Origin: Hymenobacter latericoloratus
Lineage (GTDB): Bacteria; Bacteroidota; Bacteroidia; Cytophagales; Hymenobacteraceae
Length of the DNA: 45,600 nt
Assembly (NCBI RefSeq): GCF_014199535.1
Contig: NZ_JACHNV010000013.1
Location: 1 to 45,600, forward strand
Reading direction: 5' to 3'
Position numbers and translations under genes: made by a program. Under the pieces are notes generated by a model. The model made no database searches. It had not been told where the DNA came from and saw nothing but the letters and a program-made list of their open reading frames with translations. The first letter of the stretch is position 1. Each line of letters opens with the position of its first letter. Shown one piece after another: positions 1-9,200 of the stretch.

Positions 1-44
1 CCAATGCGATAAGTAATGAATACAGAGCCTTGGCCCTGTTTTGA
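1..44 (+). CDS. possible 3' end of an upstream gene
   Basis: Reading from base 3, an open frame runs through 13 codons (ending EYRALALF) to a TGA at 42-44. A strong hairpin follows 5 bp later, as expected at the end of a transcribed gene. No family can be recognised from so short a piece. The frame could be chance; the following terminator is the main support. Confidence 0.22.
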   Translation, partial: NAISNEYRALALF

Positions 45-48
45 TTAG

Positions 49-78
49 GACCTGATAACTGAATCTTATCAGGTCTTT
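49..78 (+). terminator. rho-independent terminator of upstream gene
   Basis: Perfect 10-bp arms GACCTGATAA (49-58) and TTATCAGGTC (66-75) around a 7-nt loop, followed by a short T run. It probably ends a + strand gene lying mostly left of the window. The stretch 79-294 that follows is AT-rich and shows no recognisable gene. Confidence 0.5.
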
Positions 79-294
79 ACTGGTCAAAGTAGCGACGTTG
101 TTTACTCATTGCAACCTATTTGGGGTGAGTTAATACAGAATCTCATTGACTGTTTGAGTTCGATTTTTAATAATTATTTATGACTATATAATATCTTAAA
201 ATACCATACCTACTCCGACTCGTTTGCAACGCCCAAGCTTTAGCTTTTTGCACCTTCATTGACACGGCGGTAGTTCTGTGGTGCATGGCTTATA

Positions 295-537
295 GTGTGG
301 CAAACTCATGGCTTTCACTACCTCCAGCGCCTGGATTCTCCGGCTGATTATCACTTTCTGCGGGCACACTTGCAGGCTCACATGCCGCTTACCGATGAGT
401 GCTTTGCGAATTTCCAGCCTTACCAGCACTTTTTGCGCAAGTACCTCGGTATCGCGCAGCAAGTGCCGCAGCATTTTATTGCCTCTTACCTGGGTAGCAC
501 GCCCGAATGGCTGAGCCGTGTGGGGCGGCAGCTATAA
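295..537 (+). pseudogene. internally deleted Crp/Fnr-family regulator remnant
   Basis: An 80-residue frame (GTG start at 295) joins two parts of a Bacteroidota Crp/Fnr regulator. Residues about 19-40 (LRAHLQAHMPLTDECFANF) resemble the N-terminal leader ahead of the cyclic-nucleotide fold. Residues about 54-78 (QQVPQHFIASYLGSTPEWLS) resemble the DNA-recognition helix of the C-terminal winged HTH. Normal family members are about 190-230 residues, so the whole sensory beta-roll and most of the dimerisation helix appear to be missing. I infer an in-frame internal deletion. It could still encode a tiny DNA-binding peptide, but a dead gene is more likely. Recognition rests on family memory of the two motifs. 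Confidence 0.5.
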
Positions 538-590
538 GCATTGCCAAGCGGCTGAGCTTCGCCCTGGCAGCGCCGCCTGCTCGGCTGCCC

Positions 591-1553
591 TTACGCGTGG
601 CCCTGGCTAATTGCCCGGTATTCAGTGGGCGTCATGTGCTCCAACCGTCGAAACATGCGGGTGAAGTAGGCCAGGTTGCTAAAGCCTGCCTTGAAGCAAA
701 TCTCGGTAATGCTGATGGCAGGGTTTTGCAGGCAGCGCTTGGCCAGCCGCATCCGGGCCTTGATGATGTAGTCGATGGGCGAGAGGCCGAACTCCTGCTT
801 GAAGGCGCGGAAGAAATTGGCTTGGCTCATGCAGGCCTGCGTGCTCAGCTCCTCGACACTGATTTTCTGGGCCAGGTTCTCCTTGATGTACTGCAGGGTG
901 TGGGCAAAGCGGTTGGAGGAGGCCAGCACGGCCGTGTTGTGCTCGGTCAGGTGCAGGCGCTGCAGCTGCATGAGGCGCAGCAGCAGCTCCTTCACCGCAA
1001 AGTCAGCCAGCATGTCCTTGTTCTGGGAACCATCGAAGCCAATGCGTACTAGCTTGATGATGAGGGCTGTAATCTCTTCGTTGTTATAAAAAGCGTGCTG
1101 GCTGAGGCTGAGGTGCCACGGCTCGCCGTCGGTGCGCGGGTAAAACGCGTTGAGGTAATTGACCGTGTCGATGACTTGCAGCCGGTCGATGGCCAGGGCT
1201 ACGCACTGAGTTGGCGTTTCGTCAGAGGCCTCGGGGAAGTCAATCAGCATTTTTAGGTTTGGGGGCACGACCATGGTATGGCCGGGCAGGTAGGCAAAGG
1301 CCTGCTGGTCGCGCAGGTGCATTACTTTTTTGCCGCGCAGCATGTTGGTCAGCACCAGGTCGCTGTACGACTGCGCTACCTGGTCACCGGGGGCCAGCGT
1401 TTCGAGGATGCTCAGCTCGTACTTCTCCAGCGTCTGCACCCGGCGGTGGTCGATGAGCGTGGTGAACTCGTGGGGGGCAGTGAGCGGGATGGAAGGCAGC
1501 AAGGGACCAGGGGCGAAAAGCAGGTGGAAAAGAAGGCGGATGGCAGCGACCAA
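591..1553 (-). CDS. AraC-family transcriptional regulator (AraC_N type)
   Basis: The C-terminal 100 residues form a complete AraC/XylS double helix-turn-helix: ISVEELSTQACMSQANFFRAF, then SITEICFKAGFSNLAYFTRMF with a PTEYR ending. The N-terminal 200 residues resemble the AraC_N (PF06719) sensor domain rather than a classic arabinose-binding cupin, including the helical stretch around VKELLLRLMQLQ. It probably activates a nearby promoter in response to an unknown small molecule. The 320-residue frame opens with TTG at 1553; an in-frame TTG about 18 codons later is another possible start, and no ATG lies before the conserved region, so the N-terminus is uncertain. It reads in the same direction as the formaldehyde dehydrogenase upstream but is separated from it by a terminator. 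Aldehyde-responsive control is only a guess from position. Confidence 0.85.
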   Translation of the reverse strand: MVAAIRLLFHLLFAPGPLLPSIPLTAPHEFTTLIDHRRVQTLEKYELSILETLAPGDQVAQSYSDLVLTNMLRGKKVMHLRDQQAFAYLPGHTMVVPPNLKMLIDFPEASDETPTQCVALAIDRLQVIDTVNYLNAFYPRTDGEPWHLSLSQHAFYNNEEITALIIKLVRIGFDGSQNKDMLADFAVKELLLRLMQLQRLHLTEHNTAVLASSNRFAHTLQYIKENLAQKISVEELSTQACMSQANFFRAFKQEFGLSPIDYIIKARMRLAKRCLQNPAISITEICFKAGFSNLAYFTRMFRRLEHMTPTEYRAISQGHA

Positions 1554-1735
1554 TGCGAAGCTTACGCAACGGCGGGCGCCCTAATAACCTGTCGGCAGGC
1601 CAAAAATGTTCTTGGCGAGGAGACTGCCACCGATTGCGCGCCTTGTGCAAGCCCCTGCTTTTTGGGCCGGCCGGGGGCGGCCATTGGCAAACGCCTCCCC
1701 CATCCGCGCCAGCCAAAAAACGTCCTTTGCCTTAC

Positions 1736-1772
1736 CAAAACAGCCGGACCACCCCTAGAGACAGTCCGGCTG
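1736..1772 (-). terminator. terminator of the formaldehyde dehydrogenase gene
   Basis: Perfect 9-bp arms CAGCCGGAC (1741-1749) and GTCCGGCTG (1764-1772). On the minus strand the hairpin is followed by TTTTGG. It lies about 20 bp beyond the stop codon at 1794. The rest of 1554-1735 shows no gene. Confidence 0.6.
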
Positions 1773-1793
1773 AGAGCTGAGCAGGTGAGCTAC

Positions 1794-3023
1794 CTAGGCA
1801 GCGGCCGTTTCGGTTTTGACTTTTGGTTTGGTGCTCGGAATCAGGTTGTGGGGGTTAATCACAAACTTGCGCGCCACGCCTTTATCAAATTCCGCGTAGC
1901 CTTTCGGCGCGTCGTCAAGGCTGATAATTTCCACATTCACGGCCTTGGCAATCTGGATTTTATCGTAGAGAATGGCCTGCATGAGCTGGCGGTTATAGCT
2001 CATCACGGGCGTTTGGCCAGTGTGGAAGGAGTGGCTCTTGGCCCAGCCTAGGCCGAAGCGAATGCTCAGGTTACCGGTTTTGGCAGCGGCTTCCTTGGCG
2101 CCGGGGTCGTCAGTGACGTACAGGCCGGGGATGCCGATGGCACCGCCCGCGCGGGTGATTTCCATGAGCGAGTTGAGCACGGCAGCCGGCACCTCTACCT
2201 TGGCCTGCGCGCCGTGGCCGCTGGCCTCAAAGCCCACGCAGTCGATAGAGCAGTCGATTTCGGGCACGCCCAAAATCTGGGTGATTTGCTCGGCCAGACT
2301 GGCGTCTTCGTTCAGGTCTACCGTTTCGCAGCCAAACGAGCGGGCGTGCGCTAGGCGCGCTTTGTTCATGTCGCCTACTATCACCACTGCGGCCCCTAGC
2401 AGCTGCGCCGACGCGGCGGCAGCCAGGCCCACCGGGCCCGCGCCGGCCACGTACACCGTGCGGCCAGGGCCCACGCCCGCCTTTACGGCGCCGTGGAAGC
2501 CGGTGGGAAAAATGTCGCTTAGCATGGTCAGGTCGCGGATTTTTTCCATCGCCTGGTCCTTATTGGGAAACTTGAGCAGGTTGAAATCGGCGTAAGGCAC
2601 CATGACGTATTCGGCCTGGCCGCCTACCCAGCCGCCCATGTCCACGTAGCCGTAGGCACCACCAGCGCGGCCCTCGTTCACGGTCAGGCAGATACCGGTT
2701 TGCTGCTCTTTGCAGGTGCGGCAACGGCCGCAAGCCACGTTGAAGGGTACCGATACGAGGTCGCCCACCTGGAGGAATTCCACGTCGGCCCCTACCTCAA
2801 TGACTTCGCCCGTGATTTCGTGACCCAGCACCAGGCCGGCGGGGGCCGTGGTCCGCCCGCGCACCATGTGCTGGTCGGAGCCGCAGATGTTGGTGGATAC
2901 GACCTTCAGAATCACGCCGTGGACTATCTTCTTGCCCTTGGGGTTTTTCAGCTCAGGAAAATCAATGCTTTGCACCTCGACTTTGCCGGGGCCCAGGTAA
3001 ACAACGCCTCTGTTGCTAGCCAT
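1794..3023 (-). CDS. fdhA: glutathione-independent formaldehyde dehydrogenase (Zn-ADH family)
   Basis: A 409-residue zinc-dependent medium-chain dehydrogenase that matches the Pseudomonas putida formaldehyde dehydrogenase/dismutase group, which oxidises formaldehyde (or other aldehydes) with a tightly bound NAD and needs no glutathione. Visible features: catalytic zinc site Cys47 (NICGSDQH) and His68-Glu69 (GHEITGEV); four structural-zinc cysteines at 98, 101, 104 and 112; the Rossmann motif VAGAGPVGLAA near residue 193; and the group's typical GWVGGQAEYVMVPYAD segment. The usual length is about 400, so it is complete. The start ATG at 3021-3023 gives MASNRGVVYLG, the expected N-terminus. Terminators lie before and after it, so it is probably monocistronic. 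Cytoplasmic detoxification is the likely role; substrate range is not visible in sequence. Confidence 0.92.
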   Translation of the reverse strand: MASNRGVVYLGPGKVEVQSIDFPELKNPKGKKIVHGVILKVVSTNICGSDQHMVRGRTTAPAGLVLGHEITGEVIEVGADVEFLQVGDLVSVPFNVACGRCRTCKEQQTGICLTVNEGRAGGAYGYVDMGGWVGGQAEYVMVPYADFNLLKFPNKDQAMEKIRDLTMLSDIFPTGFHGAVKAGVGPGRTVYVAGAGPVGLAAAASAQLLGAAVVIVGDMNKARLAHARSFGCETVDLNEDASLAEQITQILGVPEIDCSIDCVGFEASGHGAQAKVEVPAAVLNSLMEITRAGGAIGIPGLYVTDDPGAKEAAAKTGNLSIRFGLGWAKSHSFHTGQTPVMSYNRQLMQAILYDKIQIAKAVNVEIISLDDAPKGYAEFDKGVARKFVINPHNLIPSTKPKVKTETAAA

Positions 3024-3052
3024 ATTGAGTTGGGTGGTTTTAGAGAATAAAA

Positions 3053-3096
3053 GGAAAAAGCGGCGGGCCCAGCCAGCCAGGCCCGCCGCTTTTTCC
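3053..3096 (-). terminator. strong terminator between GlcG-like gene and fdhA
   Basis: Perfect 16-bp arms (3053-3068 and 3081-3096) rich in GC and flanked by A5 and T5 tracts, with a 12-nt loop. It can work in both directions; it follows the GlcG-like gene on the minus strand and insulates fdhA. Confidence 0.8.
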
Positions 3097-3116
3097 TGAA
3101 CATGGAGAACGCTGCC

Positions 3117-3524
3117 TTACTGGCCGGCCACGGCGTTTGAGCCCGCTTCGGCTACGGTATGGTCGTTCTCGACCGTGTCGCCCGAGACGCCAATGGCGCC
3201 GATGATTTTGCCGCTGCCGTCCTTGATGGGCAGGCCACCGGGGAAGGTGATGAGGCCGCCGTTCGAGACCTCAATATTGAAGAGCGGGCCGCCGGGCTGG
3301 CTGGCCTGGCCAAGGTCACCGGTGGGCATATCGAAGAAGCGGGCCGTCTTAGCCTTCTTAATCGAAATGTCGAGTGAGCCGAGCCAGGCGTCGTCCATGC
3401 GGGCAAACGCCACGAGGTTGGCGCCGGCATCGACGATGGCAATGTTCATCTTGACGCCTATTTCGAGCGATTTTTGGTAGGCTGCCTGCACGGCAGCCTG
3501 CGCCTGTTCGAGGGAAATACCCAT
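3117..3524 (-). CDS. GlcG/HbpS-family haem-binding-like protein
   Basis: A 135-residue protein of the GlcG/HbpS (PF03928) family. Members form small octameric alpha/beta proteins; HbpS binds and degrades haem, while GlcG is encoded with glycolate genes and has no proven activity. The family signature is present: ALxxA-type helix EQAQAAVQAAYQKSLEIG, VKMNIAIVDAGANLVAFARMD, the PGGLPI turn and IIGAIGVSGDT near the C-terminus. I chose the ATG at 3522-3524 (MGISLEQAQ), which fits the usual family length; the longer frame to 3623 adds 33 unlike residues. It is cytoplasmic, with no signal peptide from this start. It lies upstream of fdhA but is separated by a strong terminator. Confidence 0.85.
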   Translation of the reverse strand: MGISLEQAQAAVQAAYQKSLEIGVKMNIAIVDAGANLVAFARMDDAWLGSLDISIKKAKTARFFDMPTGDLGQASQPGGPLFNIEVSNGGLITFPGGLPIKDGSGKIIGAIGVSGDTVENDHTVAEAGSNAVAGQ

Positions 3525-4043
3525 GGGTGTGGAGGGGAATAAGGTGGGAATGTAGCAAGGCCAGCCGGGGTAGCAGGCTGCCGTATGAACCAGGCTCCCT
3601 ACTGGACGGTTGCGCCAAATCATAAGATTGCTAGGATTATGCAGTACTTTGCGAGGATAGTGCTAGTCCCCTCCGCCTAGTCTGGGGCTGGTTGTTACCG
3701 GGCGCTGAGGCCGACGGGTGCGGCGGCAGCCGTGGCGTACCCTGGCCCGGCATTCGCAGGCACCTCGCCGAGTTGTTTAGGGGCGGCCTCCTCATTTCAT
3801 TTGGCTGGCTATAAAGCGCTAGCCCCTGGGGCAACACCTTGTTTTCAGGCCTCACCGCCCGCACTTCTTCCCCTATGATAATGCACGGGGGTAGGCCGCC
3901 GAGGGACCTTTGTCATGTTCTCTCGCTAGTAGAGAATCCTGAGGATATGGTCTTTTTGTCCAGCCACTAGTTGCGTCCGTCCATGTTAATCCTTTCAGAG
4001 AGGCAGTACCTTTGTTATATCAATTCACCCAACCCCCACTTCC
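3525..4043. other. 519-bp intergenic region between divergent genes
   Basis: No convincing gene. Open frames here have no family resemblance and look like chance in GC-rich DNA. The right end carries the promoter of the small monooxygenase gene; a short GCCCC/GGGGC palindrome near 3822-3832 has no obvious role. Confidence 0.5.
4007..4014 (+). promoter_or_regulatory. Bacteroidota -7 promoter box
   Basis: TACCTTTG matches the Bacteroidota primary sigma -7 consensus TAnnTTTG and lies 29 bp before the ATG at 4044. No clear -33 TTTG is visible at the usual spacing. Confidence 0.5.
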
Positions 4044-4337
4044 ATGAAGAATGTAGGATTGCTGGTCCGGCTCGAAGCGAAGCCCGGTAAAGAGCAGGCA
4101 GTACTCGAGTTTTTGACGGGCGCTCTGCCCCTGGCTCAGCAAGAGCCGGCTACCATAACCTGGTATGCTATTCAGCTGGCGCCGGCCACCTTCGGTATCT
4201 TTGATACCTTTCCGGATGAAGCAGGCCGGCAGGCGCATCTTAACGGCCCTATTGCCGCTGCGTTGATGGCCCATGCGGCCGACTTGCTGGCCGTGCCGCC
4301 TGTCATTGAACAAGTAGCTATCTTGGCTGCCAAATAA
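4044..4337 (+). CDS. antibiotic biosynthesis monooxygenase (ABM) family protein
   Basis: A 97-residue single-domain protein of the dimeric alpha-beta barrel ABM family (PF03992; YgiN/quinol monooxygenase-like). Family cues: VGLLVRLEAKPGKEQAVLEF at the N-terminus, an ITWYAIQL strand, then FGIFDTFPDEAGRQAHLNGP and an AHLN-type helix. Family members oxidise quinols or polyketides without cofactor, or only bind ligands; the activity here cannot be read from sequence. It is preceded by a clear -7 box and followed by an extensive hairpin, so it is a single-gene unit. The AraC regulator immediately downstream on the same strand may be related in function, though it starts after the terminator. Confidence 0.85.
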   Translation: MKNVGLLVRLEAKPGKEQAVLEFLTGALPLAQQEPATITWYAIQLAPATFGIFDTFPDEAGRQAHLNGPIAAALMAHAADLLAVPPVIEQVAILAAK

Positions 4338-4340
4338 TTA

Positions 4341-4390
4341 CCAGCCCCTAAAGCGACCTATGCCCAGGCATGGGTCGCTTTAGGGGCTGG
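4341..4390 (+). terminator. long hairpin terminator
   Basis: Perfect 18-bp arms (4341-4358 and 4373-4390), extended inward by ATGCC/GGCAT. The stop codon of the monooxygenase gene is 3 bp before it. There is no T tract, as is common for strong Bacteroidota hairpins. Confidence 0.7.
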
Positions 4391-4433
4391 CGGGCAGTTC
4401 GTCCAGTTGGCTAGCTAGTATTCTCCTCACGCG

Positions 4434-5315
4434 ATGGCGATTGACTGTCTCCTGCTAACTCATCCGCACACGGGTGAACTAGCGTTTCGAAGCTACTCCT
4501 TTAGCGACGACACCCCGTTTAATTACTTACAACGCAATAATTATTACTCCCTCATTCTGCTTACGCAGGGCAGCGGCGAGCTACGCGCCAACTTTGCCAC
4601 CTACCTGTTTGCTGGCAGTACGCTGTGTTGTTTTGGCCCGTACCAACCTTACACTATCCAAGCCAGCACCGCTGTAGCGGGCCTGGTCCTGGATTTTCAT
4701 GCCGACTTTTTCTGCATCTACCGGCATCAGCAGGAGGTAGCTAGCAATGGCATCTTGTTCAACACCATTTTTGAGCCGCCCTTCTTCCCGGTTACACCAG
4801 AGGCGGTGCGTGAATTTGCCGCCCTGGCAGCTGTGATGCAAGAGGAAGTACGGCGTCAAGAGGTAGCCCAACAAGAGTCCATCGTATTATATCTGAAGCT
4901 CTTTTTGCTGAAAGCTATCCGTATTCGTACTGCACAGCCCGCGTTAGGCACCGAGCAGAACCCGTCTGGCCGGGAGCCCTGGCTCCTGCAGCAACTTCAA
5001 GATGCCATTAATACGCACTACCGCCACCTGCACACGGCCGGGGCGTATGCCGACCTGTTACGAGTTCCCGCCCGAAGCCTAACGCGCCTAGTCAAGTCCC
5101 ATTATCAGAAGACGCTCAGCCAACTCATCACGGAGCGAATCATTATGGAGGCCAAGCGCGAACTGTACCTAACCAGTCAATCCGTCAAGGCTATCGCCTT
5201 CGCGCTGGGCTTCGGGGATGAATACTATTTCAGCCGCTTCTTCAAGAAAAATACGGCCGTATCGCCGCAGTTTTTTCGTGAATCAGTTGGGTTCGCAAAA
5301 GCAGAAGAAAGCTAG
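4434..5315 (+). CDS. AraC-family transcriptional regulator (cupin type)
   Basis: A 293-residue regulator of the kind common in Bacteroidota: an N-terminal cupin-like sensor (NYYSLILLTQGSGELRANF, then LFAGSTLCCFGPYQPY) followed by a C-terminal AraC double HTH (AGAYADLLRVPARSLTRLVKS, then VKAIAFALGFGDEYYFSRFF). Full family length. The ATG at 4434 gives MAIDCLLLTHPHTG and starts 43 bp beyond the preceding terminator. Targets are unknown; the ABM-family gene just upstream is the nearest candidate. After the stop, 5316-5457 contains no gene and becomes very AT-rich up to the edge of the Tn3-family transposon. Confidence 0.88.
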   Translation: MAIDCLLLTHPHTGELAFRSYSFSDDTPFNYLQRNNYYSLILLTQGSGELRANFATYLFAGSTLCCFGPYQPYTIQASTAVAGLVLDFHADFFCIYRHQQEVASNGILFNTIFEPPFFPVTPEAVREFAALAAVMQEEVRRQEVAQQESIVLYLKLFLLKAIRIRTAQPALGTEQNPSGREPWLLQQLQDAINTHYRHLHTAGAYADLLRVPARSLTRLVKSHYQKTLSQLITERIIMEAKRELYLTSQSVKAIAFALGFGDEYYFSRFFKKNTAVSPQFFRESVGFAKAEES

Positions 5316-5457
5316 CGCTGTTGAGCTGCTAGCGTTTGGCTGGAGAAATCGTTTTTCTCAACCAGACCGCAGGCTTTCTTCTATAGGCTGCTGGCTCCCA
5401 AAGAGACCCCATACGGCGCATAGTATATAAAAAAATTATAATTATATAGGTAATTTA

Positions 5458-5494
5458 GGTGGTGTTAAACAAATAGGGTAAAACCTCCGAGTCG
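5458..5494 (+). repeat. left terminal inverted repeat of Tn3-family element
   Basis: 37 bp starting GGTGGTGTTAAAC. It pairs with 9379-9415 with mismatches at position 5, near position 23 and near position 33. Confidence 0.9.
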
Positions 5495-5523
5495 TCCGGT
5501 TAGGGGGCGGCATTTCGGCTCGG

Positions 5524-6138
5524 TTACCGCTGCAGTTTGGCCAGGTAGTTTTTCAGGGAGAGGTACTTGCCGTACTTCAGGTGCACGGCCACGATGGTGG
5601 TGAGCGGTACGCCCAGCGCGTGCAGGTGCAGAATCCGCTCGCGGTCGGCGTCGTACATGGAGGGCTGCACCACACCCTTGGGCTTGCCCAGCACGATGCC
5701 CTGCTCGCGCCGCGCCCGCAAGCCTTCCTTCGTGCGCTCGGACACGAAGTCCCGCTCCAGCTCGGCCAGCATGGCGAAAATGGTGAGCAGGATTTTGTGG
5801 GTCATGTCGCGGTGATTCTGCGGGTCCAGGTCCAGGCCCTGCTTGACCAGGATCAGCCGGCACCGCTTCTGGTGAATCAACTCTTCAATCAGGCCCAGCA
5901 CTTCGCGCAGCGAGCGGCCCAGCCGGGAGAGTTCGGAGACGATGACCGTGTCACCGGCAGCAACCTTGGCCTGCAGCTCGGGCAGGCGGCGCTGCCCGGC
6001 GGTGCGGCGGGAAGACATTTCTACTTCAATCCACTCGTCGAGGGTCCAGCGGTGCTCGACCAGATAGCGGGCGATGAGGCTCTTCTGGCTCTCGGCCGAT
6101 TGGGCGCTCGTGGAGACGCGGACGTAGCCAACTAGCAT
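5524..6138 (-). CDS. serine recombinase (transposon resolvase)
   Basis: A 204-residue resolvase/invertase. The catalytic serine is Ser9 in GYVRVSTSAQS; further conserved parts are the ELSRLGRSLREVL stretch, the E-helix region ILLTIFAMLAELERDFVSER and a C-terminal HTH-like tail (VPLTTIVAVHLKYGKYLS). Its job is to resolve transposition cointegrates at res. I chose ATG 6136-6138 because MLVGYVRVS is the normal resolvase N-terminus; the open frame continues far upstream only as an antisense shadow of tnpA. It is transcribed away from tnpA, with the palindrome at 6179-6207 lying 41 bp upstream, so it probably represses itself. Confidence 0.93.
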   Translation of the reverse strand: MLVGYVRVSTSAQSAESQKSLIARYLVEHRWTLDEWIEVEMSSRRTAGQRRLPELQAKVAAGDTVIVSELSRLGRSLREVLGLIEELIHQKRCRLILVKQGLDLDPQNHRDMTHKILLTIFAMLAELERDFVSERTKEGLRARREQGIVLGKPKGVVQPSMYDADRERILHLHALGVPLTTIVAVHLKYGKYLSLKNYLAKLQR

Positions 6139-6178
6139 GGGCAAAACGGGCCGGTTAGCGATAAGGTAAATGCGCTTC

Positions 6179-6207
6179 GTAAAGGTACCGGTTTTCGATA
6201 CCTTTAC
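6179..6207. promoter_or_regulatory. res-like palindrome (resolvase binding/crossover site)
   Basis: Arms GTAAAGGTACCG and CGATACCTTTAC around GTTTT, with 11 of 12 positions paired. The 29-bp size matches the usual ~28-bp resolvase subsite, and it sits between the divergent resolvase and transposase genes where Tn3-family res normally lies. Whether it is site I (crossover) or an accessory site cannot be told. Confidence 0.6.
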
Positions 6208-6276
6208 ATGGACGTTAACGCTATCATTGGTGGGTAGAAATAACGGTCGTTTACACCATCGCCTTTTGGGTAGCTT

Positions 6277-9200
6277 ATGGCTACGCACCTGCGGATTCAC
6301 CTGGGAAAGGAGCGGGACCTCTACGAGCAGCCCCCGCTGGTACCGGCGGCCGAGCAGGCGCGGGTCTTTGCCGTCCCCGCGTGGGCCGAGCCGCACCTGG
6401 CCCGGATGCTGGCCCCGGTCAACCGGGTCGGGTTCGTGCTGCAACTGGGCTACTCCCAGATTAGCCAGCGCTTCTACGTGGCCACCCGCTACCACGCGGC
6501 CGATGTGGCGTACGTGGCCCAGCAGCTGGGGCTGGAACCCGACGGCTTTGACCCGCTTCGCTACGCCGATGCCCGGTACTACGCCCACCAGCAGCTCGTG
6601 TGCGAGCAGTTGGGTATTGCGCGTTTCGAGGCGGCCGCCACGGAGCGTTTGTACCAGGAGGCCGTGCGCCTGAGCAGCCAGCACCTCAAGCCGTCGACGG
6701 TCTTCGACTACCTGGTGCTGTTTCTGCACGAGCACCGGCTGGAGCTGCCCACCTACAACACGCTGGCCGACCTCATCACGCGGGCCCTGCTCGCGTTTGA
6801 GAAACGGCTGCTCCACCGCGTGCAGCAGCACCTGCAGCCCGGCGAGCAGCGCTTGCTGGACCGGCTGCTGGCCGCCGACGACGCCGACGCGGAGGACCCG
6901 CGTGAGACGGCGGCCGACCGGCGCTACCCGCTTACCTTCCTCAAACGCATCCGCCAGGGGCTGCGCGCAGGCGAAATCCGCGAACGGGTCACGCATTTTG
7001 CCGCCCTGCGCCAGCTCTTCGCGCAGCTGCAGCCGCTCTGGCAGCGGCTGCACCTGTCGGACCAGGCCATCACCTACTACGCCGAGTACGTGCTGCGGGC
7101 CCAGGCCGCGCAGCTCTACCGCCGCGACGAGCGGCGCTACCTCTACCTGCTCAGCTTCATGGTGCACCAGTACTACGAACTGGGCGATGCGCTGGTCGAC
7201 ACGCTGCTGCAGACCGTAACCAGTGTGGTGAACCAATGCCGCGAGCAGGTCAAGGAAACGCTCTACCACCAGCGCACGGCCACCCAGCAGCTGACCAGCC
7301 AGGTCACCGGCCGCGGCTACCGGCACCTGCAAGCCCTGACCCAGATTCGCGCCCTGGTCGACGTGCCCGACGTGCCGGCCGAGCAAAAGCTCCAGCGCAT
7401 CGACGCGCTGCTGCAGCGCCACCAGGTTACGGCCACGCAGCTCCGCGAAGACCACCAGCAGCTGGAGCAGTTGCGCGCGGCCACCGAGCAGCAGGCCGGC
7501 GAGGCCCTGTTCTACGAAGCGCTGGCCGCCGCCTCGCTGCGCCTGCAGACCAAGCTCGGGACGCTGGTGCGGGAGCTGGTCGTGAACGAAGCCACCACCC
7601 ACGCTGAGCTCGGGCGGGCCGTGCGCCACTACCAGCAGCACGACGGGGCACTAGGCGCCCACGTGCCGATGGCCTTTCTTTCCCTGGCCCAGCGCGCCCA
7701 CGTGCTCGACGACCAGGGCCGGTTGCGTACGTCCCTCTACAAAGCCCTATTGCTGGTGGAGATGGCCGCCGCTGTCAAGTCCGGCCAGCTCAACTTCACC
7801 TGCTGCTACCAGTACCGCGCCTTCGAGCACTACCTGCTGCCGGCCGCGCAGTGGGCCAGGCAGCGCGAGGCGCTGCTGGAACAGGCCGGCCTGGGGGCCT
7901 GGCGCGACTTTGCCACAGTCCAGGCGACGATGCAGGAGCAACTGCGGGCGCAGTTCGCCGCCACGAATGCCCACTTGACCGAGGCAGCCAACCCGCACGC
8001 GCACCGCACCCCGGCCGGGCGTTACCGCCTGACCACGCCCCGGCTGCCGGCCGAGCAGCCGCGCCTGCCGGCGCACTTGTTTCCCCGCCACCGGGTGGTG
8101 CCCCTGCGCGAAGTGCTCACCAGCGTGGCACGGCTCACGGGCTTCGACACAGCCTTCAGCTCGCTGCCCAGCAAACACGCCCGCACCCCGCCGCCGCTGT
8201 CGCAACTGCTGGCCGCGCTGGTAGGGCTCGGCTGTAACCTGGGATTACGCCGCCTGGCCCAGGTTGCCCCGCAGGTGGACGAAGCCGCCTTGCAACGGCT
8301 GGCCAGCACCCACTTCACGCTCGACAACCTGCGCCAGGCCAACGAACTGATTCTGGACTTCACCCGACAGCTGCGCCTGCGCGAGGCGTTCCGCTTCTCG
8401 CCCGACGTGCTCCGCAGCAGCAGCGACGGGCAGAAGTACGACCTGGCCGTGGATTCGCTGGCCGGCAGCGCCTCGTTCAAGTACTTCGGCAACCGGCGCG
8501 GCCTGACGGCCTACTCCTACGTGGACGAGACGTTGCTGGTCTTCGACTCGACCGTGTTCAGCGCCGCCGACCGCGAGGCCACGCATTTGCTGGAGGGACT
8601 GCTGCGCCACGCCCAGCGCCCCACCGACGTGCACAGCACCGACACGCACGGCTACACCGAAGTCATCTTCGCCGTGACCCGCCTGCTGGGCATTGCCTAC
8701 GAGCCGCGCATTCGCCAGCTCACCAACCAGCAGCTCTACAGCTGGGAACCCGTGTCCACCCACCGCCAGCTCGGCCAGACGCTGCTGCCCGACGCGCGCC
8801 TGGACCCCGAGCGCATCGCCCGGCACTGGGATGAGGTGCTACGCCTGGTCGTCACCCTGAAGCTGCGCCACAGCGAGGCCTCGCGCCTCTTCGGCCGGCT
8901 CAACTCCTACGCCCGCCAGCACCCGCTCTACCGGGCCCTGAAAGAGCTGGGCCGGCTGGTCAAAACCGAGTTCCTGCTGCGCTACGTCGACCAGGTGGAG
9001 CTTCGCCAGCGCATCCAGAAACAGCTCAACAAGGGCGAAAGCGCTCATCGACTCGCCCACGCCGTCTGGCACGGGCGCAACCAAGAGTTTCACGCCGCCA
9101 CCCGCTCCGAGCAGTTGGTGGCCGACACCTGCAAGCGCCTGCTGATGAACGCCATCATCTGCTGGAACTACCTGCACCTCTCCCAGCACCTGGCCGGGCT

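Noticed and set aside
3637..3864. 75-residue minus-strand frame in the 519-bp gap
   Set aside because: No recognisable family, Pro/Arg/Ser-rich, no promoter or start signal.
6139..7641. Long open frame continuing upstream of the resolvase on the minus strand (705 residues in all)
   Set aside because: It is antisense to tnpA in GC-rich DNA; MLVGYVRVS at 6138 is the proper resolvase start.
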